The translations under genes and the position numbers were made by a program. This document shows positions 54,501-64,000 of a stretch of 64,000 nucleotides of DNA, piece by piece; position 1 is the stretch's first letter, and the number at the start of each line of letters is the position of its first letter. The notes under the pieces were generated by a model. The model worked only from the letters and a program-made list of their open reading frames with translations. It did not search any database and was not told the DNA's origin. Source of the stretch: Anodontia alba (Eukaryota; Mollusca; Bivalvia; Lucinida; Lucinidae); NCBI GenBank assembly GCA_964016985.1, contig OZ024830.1:14713033-14777032 (forward strand), in the 5' to 3' direction.

Positions 54501-56501
54501 GTTGATAGGTCTTTTCCGTGCCAAATTGTATGGCGCTGCATGCAGTAGAAGCAAAGGTATAAGGACTGGAAATGTGTCCCTAGGTCTCGCCTACTGAACA
54601 GTCACTAAAGGTGACCTTCACCGATCGGGCTGAAAACTAGCACCAAACATTGTCCTACTACCATAGTACATAAAACAATATTTGTCAGAAAATTCGGACT
54701 GTGCGTTAGTAAGTTATTAAGGGTCAAACATTAGCAAATATCAACTTTCAGGGGCCATAACATGTAAAAGAGGCGATAAGAAATTTTGGGCACTTGGCCC
54801 CAGGGAGTCATTGGTCCAGACCTTTCGTCTGGCACCAGTTTCATCCCGACCGGTGAAGGTCACATTAGGCTCAAACTTGCAGTCCAAAGTTGGTAGGGAA
54901 TGTCTGAAACTTTGACCCCTAATAACTCGTCTGTTTTTCATGCGATTGAGCTGAATGTGGAACGTTTGTAGAGCCTATCCACAAACATTCATACAAACAT
55001 GCCTGCAAAATCCGGGATGCGGTCAATGGAACAGCACGTGCACTATCGGGCGCCAAATAGACAGTAAATGAACATTTTTACGCCTACAGCAGCCAAAGGA
55101 AAGCACTCCCGGTGCTGAAAATTTATGCGGATGCGCAGATCATTAATGTCTACAAAAGTAAAGGGTAGTCAAGGAACTCGAGGCAAGGCGTCCTGCTGAA
55201 AATGGGTCCTCAAATTTGCATTGCACCCTATGGGATTTTGGGCGGGAAACCGTAAAAACCGTAATAACAAACAGTTCGCAACAGACAGGCGTGCTTTTTA
55301 AAGGGTTTATAGGACTTAAGGAGGTACATTTCCGTGCCAAATTGTATGGCGCTGCATGCAGTAGAAGCAAAGATATAAGGACTGGAAATGCATCCCTAGG
55401 TCTCGCCTGCTGAACAAAGAGATTAAAAGTCACTAAAGGTGACCTTTACCGATCGAGCTGAAACAAGCACCAAACATTTTCCTAGTACCATAGTACATAA
55501 AACAATATTTGTCAGAATATTCGGACTGTGCTTAAGTAAGTTATTAGGGGTCAAACATTAGCAAATATCAACTTTCAGGAGCCATAACTTTTGGGCACTT
55601 GGCCCAAGTGAGTCATTGGTCCAGACTTTTCGTCTGGCACCAGTTTCATCCCGCTCGGTAAAGGTCTCATTAGGCTCAAACTTGCAGTCCAAAGTTGGTA
55701 GGGAATGTCTGAAAGTTTGACCCCTAGTAACTCGTCTGCTTTTTATCCGATTACATATTTGGAACGTTTGTAGAGCCCATCCATACAAACATGCCTGCAC
55801 AATCCGTGGTGCGGTCAATGGAATAGCACGTGCACTATAGGGCGCCAAATATTCAATAAATAAACCTTTTTACTCCTACAGCTGCCATCGGAAAGCACTC
55901 GGTGCTCCAAATTTATGCGCATGCGCAGATCATTAAAGTCTACAAACGTAAAGGGTAATCAAGGAACTCGAGGCAAGGCGTCCTGCTGAAAATGGGTCCT
56001 CAAATTTGCATTGCACCCTATGGTATTTTTAGCGGGAAACCGTAAAAACCGTAATAACTCCAAAAGTGTGTGACAGACAGGCGCGATTTTTGTAGGGTTT
56101 ATAGGACTTAGGGAGGGGAGGTACATTTCCGAGGTAAGTTATAGGGCGCTGCATGCAGTAGAAGCAAAGATATAAGGACTGGAAAATGCGTCCCTATGTC
56201 TCGCCTGCTGAACAAAGAGATTTAAAGTCACTAAAGGTGACCTTCACTGATCGAGCTGAAACTAGCACCAAACATTGTCCTAGTACCACAGTACATAAAA
56301 CAATATTTGTCAGAATATTCGGACAGTGCGTTAGTACGTTATTAGGGGTCAAACATTAGCAAATATCAACTTTCAGGGGCCATAACTCAAAAAATGGAGC
56401 GATAAGAAATTTTGGGCTCTTGGCCCCAGGGAGTCATTGGTCCAGACCTTTCGTCTGGCACCAGTTTCATCCCGATCGGTGAAGGTCACATTAGGCTCAA
56501 A
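51509..56501 (+). repeat. Tandem satellite array, subfamilies A then B
   Basis: Continues in the same orientation. Subfamily A to about 52420, then subfamily B with start markers (GTGACCTTCACCGATCG) at 53816, 54611, 55439, 56237, i.e. spacing 795, 828 and 798 bp. Typical B landmarks: GCACCAAACATTGTCC, GGGGCCATAACTCGAAAAAG, CACTTGGCCCCAGGGAGTC, CCCGATCGGTGAAGGTCAC, TTTTTACGCCTACAGCAGCC, TGCGCATGCGCAGATCATTA, TGGCGCTGCATGCAGTAGAA. Two units near 52500-53300 are rearranged; one lacks the inverted-repeat-bounded segment (53185). Confidence 0.92.
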
Positions 56502-56860
56502 CTGAAACTTAAAAGTGCTTTAAACTCCCCGGTGGTTTGCTCTACCGACCGTTCTAAGGCGGTGGTCCCGGTGTTAGGCGGTGGTCCCGGTGTTAGTCTT
56601 ACTTTTTGTTGCTTTGTGGTTTATTCTACGAGGCGATTTGTTGTATGTCTTTCCATGTGTCATTTTGTTCTTGTGTTTTTCAGTCTTTTTAGTATTGCGA
56701 TTACCTCGCTTGGGGAAGAGAGAGCTAATATTAGTGATTTTCGTACGTTTCTTCGGTTTGTGCTTGTTTAGATTTGTCGGTTTCCTCTTCCCCTTTGGGT
56801 CTGGGAAGGGCTGCGGTTTGTGATTGTGGTACTCCCTGGACTTTTCTCTTACCTTTTTTG
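56502..56860 (+). mobile_element. Penelope-like element 3'-end insertion in the satellite
   Basis: GAAACTTAAAAGTGCTTTAA, the conserved GACCGTTCTAAGGCGGT, a short tandem duplication GGCGGTGGTCCCGGTGTTA, then sequence to CTTTTCTCTTACCTTTTTT. It splits the satellite landmark CTCAAACTTGCAGTCC. Interpreted as a strongly 5'-truncated retro-insertion of the family at 45901 and 43120. Confidence 0.78.
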
Positions 56861-59282
56861 CAGTCCAAAGTTGGTAGGGAATGGATAAAACTTTGAGCCC
56901 TAATAATTCGTCTGTTTTTCATCCGATTAAGCTGAAATTTGGAACGTTTGTAGAGCCCATCCAAACAAACAGGCCTGCAGAACCCGGGATGCGGTCAATG
57001 GAATAGCATGAACACTATAGGGCGCCAAAAATTCAATAAATAAACATTTTTACGCATACAGCAGCCAAAGGAAAGCACTTTCGGTGCTGCAAATTTATGC
57101 GCATGCGCAGATCATTAATATCTACAAACGTAAAGGGTAGTCAAGGAACTCGAGGCAAGGCGTCCTGATAAAAATGGGCCCTCACAAGGGGCGATAAGAA
57201 ATTTTGGCACTTGGCCCCAGGGAGTCATTGGTCCAGACCTTTCGTCTGGCACCAGTTTCATCCCGATCGGTGAAGGTCACATTAAGCTCAAATTTTTGCA
57301 GTCCAAAGTTGGTAGGGAATGTCTGAAAATTTGACCCCAAATAACTCGTCTGTTTTGCATCTGATTAAGCTGAAATATGGAATGTTTGTAGAGCCCATCC
57401 ATACAAACATGCCTGCACAATCAGGGATGCAGTCTTTGGAATAGCAGGTGTAGTATAGTGCGCCAAAAATTCAATACATAAACATTTTTACGCCTACAGC
57501 AGCCAAAGGAAAACCCTCTCGGAGCTGCAAATTCACGCGCATGCGCAGATCGTTAATGTCTACAAACGTGAAGGTTAGTGAAGGAAATCGAGGCAAGGCG
57601 TCCTGCTGAAAATGGTTCCTCAAATATGCATTGCACCCTATGGGATTTTGGGTGGGGAAACCGTAAAAACGTTAATAACTCCGACAGTTCGCAACAGACA
57701 GGCGCGCATTTTATAGGGTTTATAGGTTTTGGGGAGAGACACTTCCGTGCCAAATTGTATGGCGCTGCATGGTCAAACAAAAAGTTGATAAGAAATTTTG
57801 GGCACTTGGCCCCAGGGAGTCATTGGTCCAGACCTTTCGTCTGGCACCAGTTTCATCCCGATCGGTGAAGGTCACATTAGGCTCAAACTTGCAGTCCAAA
57901 GTTGGTAGGGAATGTCTGAAACTTTGACCCCTAATAACTTGTCTGTTTTTTTATCCGATTAAGCTGAAATTCGGAACGTTTGTAAGTCTTTTCCATACAA
58001 ATATAACTGCACAATCCGGGATGCGGTCAAAGGAATAGCACGTGCAATATAGGGCGCCATATATTCAATAAATAAAGCTTTTTACGCCTACAGCAGCCAG
58101 ATCATTAATGTCTACAAAAATAAAGGGTAGTCAGAAAACTCGAGGCAAGGCGTCCTTCTGAAAATGGGTCATCAAATTTGCATTGCACCCTATGGTATTT
58201 GGGCGGGAAACCGTAAAACCCTAATAACTCCAACAGTTCGCAACAGACAGGTGCGCTTTTTATAGGTGCGAAATTGTATGGCGCTGCATGCAGTAGAAGC
58301 AAAGATATAAGGACTGGAAATGCGTCCTTATGTCTCCCCTGCTGAACAAAGAGATTAAAAGTCACTAAAGGTGACCTTCACCGATCGATCTGAAACTAGC
58401 ACCAAACATTGTCCTAGTACCATAGTACATAAAAATATTTTTCAGAAAATTCGGACTGTGCGTTAGGAAGTTATTAGGGGTAAAACATTAGAAAATATCA
58501 ACTTACAGGGGCCATAACTCGAAAAAGGGGCGATAAGAAATTTTGGGCACTTGGCCCCAGGGAGTCATTGGTCCAGACCTTTCGTCTGGCACCAGTTTCA
58601 TCCCGATCGGTGAAGGTCACATTAGGCTCAAACTTGCAAACTCGTCTGTTTTTCATCGGATTAAGCTGAATTATGAAGCGTTTGTAGAGCCCATGCATAC
58701 AAACATGTCTGCATAATCCGGGATGAGGTCGATGGAATAGCACGTGTACTATTGGGCGCCGAAAATTCAATAGATAAACATTTTTACGCCTACAGCAGCC
58801 AAAGGAAAGCACTTTCGGTTCGGGGCAAGGCGTCCTGCTGAAAATGGGTCCTCAAATTTGCATTGCACCCTATGGGATTTTGGGCGGGAAACCGTAAAAA
58901 CCCTAACAACTCCAACAGTTCGCAACAGACAGGCGCGCTTTTTATAGGGTTTATAGGTCTTAGGGAGGTACATTTCCGTGCCAAATTGTATGGCGCTGCA
59001 TGCAGTAGAAGCAAAGATATAAGGACTGGAAATGCGTCCCTAGGTCTCGCCTGCTGAACAAAGAGATTAAAAGTCACTAAAGGTGACCTTCACCGATCGA
59101 GCTGAAACTAGCACCAAACATTGTCCTAGTACCATAGTACATAAAACAATATTTGTCAGAAAATTCGGACTGTGCGTTAGTAAGTTATTAGGGGTCAAAC
59201 ATTAGAAAATATCAACTTTCAGGGGCCATAACTCGAAAAAGGGGCGATAAGAAATTTTGGGCACTTGGCCCCAGGGAGTCAT
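56861..59282 (+). repeat. Tandem satellite array, subfamily B (continued)
   Basis: Markers at 58371 and 59083. Units near 57180 and 57775 carry internal deletions. Stops at the GTCAT target of the transposon at 59283. Confidence 0.92.
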
Positions 59283-60369
59283 CACCCAGGGAAACCCGAT
59301 ATCGGGATATCGGAGGTTGCGAGATTTCGGAGGTAAACAAATGACGTCATCCAACGACAGAGTATGTACTTATCCATTTTTGATAGCTTATATCTTAATC
59401 ATTTGATAAAAAAGCTGAATTGCTCGTTCTAGAGACATAATAATGAATATGTTATAGCAAATATTTCCTTTCTCAGCTACTTTGTGGAGGTGAAAACGGC
59501 ATTTGAACCATGATGGTCTATTTTTCATCTCATGTTTTGCCTTTTCGACGGCTATCAGCCCGATCATTGTAAACGACATGTTGGTTTATTATTGTCCAAG
59601 GATGGACTTATCTTTTCTTCGACTGTCTTCATAGTTGTTTCAGTTTATCCACAAAAGATAACGCCTCCGGATGAAATTTAAAGCAAGTACTGGCGAAATT
59701 TTGGATAACGGAATATTCGGAGGTACATTGACACATGATGCTGTGGATCTCGGAGGGACTGTTGCTGGATTTCGGAGGCACTGAAAATTGACGGAGTGAG
59801 TTCTGTCTAAAAAAGCAATATAAATTAAAACCTGCTCGCACAATATGGTGCTAAGCCTGTGTACAAATACTAGTGTCTCTTTTTGTAGCAATTTTAATAG
59901 GGTTTGATTGGTTTGAAGGAGAGTTTAATGTAATAATATTACTAGAACCAATGTCATTACGTTTAAGAACTTATATGCAATAAAACAGCTTTTCGCTGCA
60001 AAAATGATGTTCTGTATGTGAAACGTGATATTTTCCTACCTAAGTTTTGATTGAAATGTTGATTTTGGAAACTCGTAAGAACCTCAGCGCCGATGTGGTG
60101 CCAACGACTGCCATCAGATCAGAAATAATAAACGTAACGTTACCACTGTAAATCTATATATCAATTATTTATAGCAATATCCCAACTCGGCACAATATTC
60201 ACCAATATCAGTACAAAAACTATATAATAAAGTTACCAACAGGTGCTTATTCGTCCATCGGGCTGACATTTGTATATCTAATTACAAGAATCTATTTTCT
60301 TATATTGAGTCGTTCATATTTGACCATCACCTGTGTTAGGTGGGTCACTTAATTTAGAATTTAGCAACA

Positions 60370-60400
60370 ACAAATAATAATAATAATAATAATAACCACA
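60370..60400. repeat. (TAA)n microsatellite inside the transposon
   Basis: AATAATAATAATAATAATAA; about 25-30 bp. Confidence 0.9.
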
Positions 60401-60737
60401 CGATGAGCTCTTAAAAAATGTTTACAATCTGTTAAGAAGCATACCTCTGAGTCCCAGTCTATACCATACGGGCTTTCAACTCCTCTGTTGTCTACAAATC
60501 TTTACGGACAGTCCGCTTATCTAGGCTTTTAAGCAGCAGCCAGAAAAATTACACATTCCCCTGTAATCCCATTTTCCTAATATAAGTGAGATTTGCAAGG
60601 GGTCTTCGCCGCATAAATTTGCTAGCGTGATATAATAATTATATGAGTTGTATCGAGTTGTATCGAGGAGACCTTTGTCATTTTCAATTGCTATCAATAG
60701 AAAACATTGCAGATTTTGTAATGTGTTCTTCCATACG

Positions 60738-60856
60738 CGCTGTGCGCGCGCGCGCGCGTGTGTGCGTGCGTGTGTGTGTAGTGGTTGGGGATGGGGGTGG
60801 ACAAATTTATCCAAAATCAAGCAGATGGCGGGGGTGGGGGGGGGGGGGGGGGGAGT
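60738..60856. repeat. GC/GT and poly-G tract inside the transposon
   Basis: GCGCGCGCGCGCGTGTGTG (60744-60780) and a G run (60835-60853). Two pieces of AAATCAAGCAGAT nearby (60814, 60895) form a short direct repeat. Confidence 0.85.
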
Positions 60857-61506
60857 TCGCGAACGTAGCCCCCATTGTGGACAAATTATTTAAAAAATCA
60901 AGCAGATTTTAATCGAAAACACAGGTTACACCCCTAATTTTCGCCTCTAAATCGACATTTTCTGAGCATCTGCACGCCTCCATACGGTCACACATCCCCA
61001 TTTCAAAACCCACGGGCCTGGGTTTTTAAGCCTTAATTAAATGTAAGCGAAAATTCCATGGAGTGTCTGACCTACCAAACGATGAAACGAGACCTGTACC
61101 TCTTTCGGGCCAATTATTTTAAAAATCATGCAGGTTTGGCCTTAAAATCATTTTACATTCCTTAATTTTGCAGCCCCCATCGGCGTTTTGTTGGCATCTG
61201 TGCCCCCTTTAAGAATAGCCAATAATTCACACACCCGCCCCTTCCATTTCAAAAGTTTGTGTATAGGCCTGGAAACTCACCAAAGGCACAAAACGTTGTG
61301 ATGAACAAATATGAAAACACGCAGAATGAAATTTTCATGTCTTAAAAAATACAAACTTTTCAGAAAGAAAACTGTTAATTTTCGTATTATTATTATTTTT
61401 TTTTTCATCGAGGCGGTTCTAACGATAACCCGCAACCTATGTTTTAGAGCAGAAACGACGTGGTTCTTAAGCGTACCTCAATACATATTTTAGAGCAGAA
61501 ACAAGG

Positions 61507-61507
<1 letters not shown>

Positions 61508-61541
<34 letters not shown>
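61508..61541. repeat. Poly-A tract inside the transposon
   Basis: About 33 A residues following a CAGAAACAAGG motif of the GAGCAGAAAC MITE family (61430-61505). Confidence 0.9.
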
Positions 61542-61542
<1 letters not shown>

Positions 61543-62310
61543 AGATTTATAACCCTGCAATCCCCACTTTTTCTATGTGAAGTCGTGTTTGTTACCGGGG
61601 TTTCATCACGAAGGCTGGTTGTCTTGATGTTTTATCTTGATAAGTTTATGGCACATTATTTCATTTATTCTTTTCCAATTAGCATAAACGCTTTGTTCGC
61701 TTGTTACATGCCACTCCTGACGATTCAGGTAATCGTCTTCAACATATTAAACCAGGCAAGATCACGTTTCAGAAAAGATGTTGCCGTTTTAAGAAGAACA
61801 CAAAATTTCCTTTCCTCCGATATCCCGTTAACCAATATAAATCTGTCCTCCGACATCCCTGCATCATACCTCCGACATCCTGTTACCAATAAATATGACA
61901 ACAACCCTAAAGAAATCTAAAAAATCTCTAACTTTAGTATTTTTTTCACATCTGCTATTTCTTGTATAATTTAAAGAAATGTTCTAAATTATACAGACAT
62001 ACATACTCAATGAAAAAGCTTTACAGGATAAAAGCTATAAACAATAGAAAATGGAATTTGTGTGAAAAACAATGAAATTTCCTTTTCAAACGTAATTTTG
62101 AATAAATAGGAGGATACTTAAAATTGAAATTCCATTTTCATATATTAAGCTATTCAACTGAGAAAATATAGGTTACGTTGCTTATCCCCCAGAAGCACTT
62201 TTTTCATCATTAAAAGAGGATAAATACATACACTGTCGCTGGATGACATCATTTGTTTACCTCCGAAGTCTCGCAACCTCCGATATCCCGATATCGGGTT
62301 TCCCTGGGTG

Positions 62311-64000
62311 GTCATTGGTCCAGAACTTTCGTCTGGCACCAGTTTCATCCCGATCGGTGAAGGTCACATTAGGCTCAAACTTGCAGTCCAAAGTTGGTAG
62401 GGAATGTCTGAAATTTTGACCCCTAATAACTCGTCTGTTTTTCATCCGATTAAGCTGAAATTTGGAACGTTTGTAGAGCCTATCCATAGAAACATGTTTG
62501 CACAATCAGGGATGCGGTCAATAGAATAGCACGTGCGCTATAGGGCGCCAAATATTCAATAAATAAACATTTTTACGCCTACAGCAGCCAAAGGAAAGCA
62601 CTTTCGGTGCTGCAAATTTATTCGCATGCGCAGAAATTAATGTTTACAAAAGAAAAGGGTAGTGAAGGATCTCGAGGAAAGGCGTCATGCTGAAAATGGG
62701 TCCTCAAATTTGCATTGCAGCCTACGGGATTTTGGGCGGGAAACCGTAAAAACCCTAATAACTCTAACAGTTCGAAACAGACAGGCGCGCTTTTTATAAG
62801 GTTTATAGATCTTAGAGAGGTACATTTCCGTGTCACATTGTATGGCGCTGCATGCTGTAGAAGCAAAGATATAAGGACTGGAAATGCGTCCCTAGGTCTC
62901 GCCTGCTGAACAAAGAGATTAAAAGTCACTAAAGGTGACCTTCACCGATCGAGCTGAAACTAGCACCAAACATTGTCCTAGTACCATAGTACATAAAACA
63001 ATATTTGTCAGAAAATTCGGACTGTGCGTTAGTAAGTTATTAGGGGTCAAACATTAGAAAATATCAACTTTCAGGGGCCATAACTCGAAAAAGGGGCGAT
63101 AAGAAATTTTGGGCACTTGGCCCCAGGGAGTCATTGGTCCAGACCTTTCGTCTGGCACCAGTTTCATCCCGACCGGTGAAGGTCAGATTTGGCTCAAACA
63201 TGCAGTCCAAAGTTGGCAGTGAACGTCTGAAATTTTGACCCCTAATAAGTCGACTGTTTTTCATCCGATTAAGCTGAAATATGGAACGTTTGTAGAGCCC
63301 ATTCATATAAACATGCCTACACAATCCGGGATGCGGTCAATGGAATAGCACGTGCGCTATAGGGCGCCAAATATTCAATAAATAAACGTTTTTACGCCTA
63401 CAGCAGCCAAAGGAAAGCACTTTCGGTGGTGCAAGTGTATGCGCACGCGCAGATCATTAATGTCTACAAAAGTAAAAGGTAGTCAAGGAAATCAAGGTAA
63501 GGCGTCATGCTGAAAATGGGTCCTCAAATTTGCATTGCACCCTATGGGATTTTGGGCGGGAAACCGTAAAATCCCTAATAACTCCAACAGTTCGCAACAG
63601 ACAGGCGCGCTTTTTATAGGGTTTATAGGTCTAAGGGAGATACATTTCCGTGCCAAATTGTATGGCGCTGCATGCAGTAGAAGCAAAGATATAAGGACTG
63701 GAAATGCGTCCCTAGGTCTCGCCTGCTGAACAAAGAGATTAAAAGTCTCTAAAGGTGACCTTCACCGATCGAGCTGAAACTAGCACCAAACATTGTCCTA
63801 GTACCATAGTACATAAAACAATATTTGTCAGAAAATCAGACTGTGCGTTAGTAAGTTATTAGGGGTCAAACATTAGAAAATATCAACTTTCAGGGGCCAT
63901 AACTCGAAAAAGGGGCGATAAGAAATTTTGGGCACTTGGCCCCAGGGAGTCATTGGTCCAGACCTTTCGTCTGGCACCAGTTTCATCCCGATCGGTGAAG
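62311..64000 (+). repeat. Tandem satellite array, subfamily B (to window edge)
   Basis: Markers at 62935 and 63755 (spacing 820 bp). These two units and the one at 59083 are nearly identical, showing recent homogenisation. The array continues past the right edge of the window. Confidence 0.94.

Larger units (their letters stand above)
59283..62310. mobile_element. 3.0-kb DNA transposon with ~80-bp TIRs and 5-bp duplication
   Basis: Both ends start CACCCAGGGAAACCCGATAT and continue through GGGATATCGGAGGTTGCGAG to about 80 bp with four mismatches, in inverted orientation. The flanks are GTCAT at 59278-59282 and 62311-62315, and excision restores the satellite motif GGGAGTCATTGGTCC. The TIR contains the palindrome CCCGATATCGGG. 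Subterminal TTCGGAGG motifs recur (59329, 59720, 59751, 59773 on the left; inverted CCTCCGA at 61807, 61838, 61857, 62262, 62277). No transposase was recognised, so it is probably non-autonomous. CAC ends with a 5-bp duplication are shared with Transib/RAG-like elements; that link is an inference only. Confidence 0.9.

Noticed and set aside
61585..61920. 111-codon frame inside the 3-kb transposon as a transposase
   Set aside because: It contains the subterminal CCTCCGACATCC repeats and no DDE or zinc-finger motif; probably non-coding.

Overview
This window is eukaryotic, intron-rich and dominated by transposable elements. The mix of repeats (ACGG-tailed elements with central tandem arrays, DIRS, Penelope-like and RTE-type retroelements, tRNA-derived SINEs and palindromic MITEs) and the one recognisable host gene fit a marine or freshwater invertebrate, most likely a bivalve mollusc. 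That assignment is an inference from repeat style, not proof.

Host genes. The backbone of 5.4-38.7 kb is the 5' part of a SART3 orthologue (U4/U6 snRNP recycling factor, HAT-repeat protein) on the minus strand. Six coding exons (38531-38704, 26462-26588, 18281-18385, 16415-16599, 11769-11874, 5460-5584) join with matching phases into 822 nt (274 codons) covering the acidic N-terminus and the first HAT repeats. The rest of the gene should lie beyond position 1. A divergent plus-strand gene of unknown function begins only about 118 bp from the SART3 start codon (candidate exons 38822-38945, 40815-40910, 41193-41309, 41856-41969).

SART3 introns (1-38 kb) are filled with elements. They hold three copies of an RTE-like LINE with a PHD-type finger and two groups of elements with internal tandem repeats (6.9-9.7 kb and 13.2-15.5/21.7-23.6 kb). 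There is a degraded DIRS element (21.2-25.9 kb) interrupted by other insertions, a foldback element with 15-bp inverted arrays (19.7-20.5 kb), a mariner-type transposon with 29-bp inverted repeats (32.3-33.8 kb), SINE fragments and several palindromic MITE families, some inserted in one another.

38.9-46.5 kb holds two different degraded LINEs (39.4-40.7 kb minus; 43.9-45.4 kb plus), a 58-bp tandem repeat, A-rich low-complexity DNA and fragments of a Penelope-like retroelement.

46.55-64.0 kb is a tandem array of a ~0.8-kb unit in two subfamilies, running off the right edge. Each intact unit carries an inverted repeat of about 37 bp bounding a ~250-bp segment, and usually a TGCGCATGCGCA palindrome. 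The array is interrupted by a 2,047-bp TG...CA element with 5-bp duplication (probable solo LTR), a Penelope-like RT copy, a Penelope 3'-end fragment, and a 3,028-bp DNA transposon with ~80-bp inverted repeats and a 5-bp duplication. No bacterial-type operons, CRISPR arrays or functional tRNA/rRNA genes were seen.
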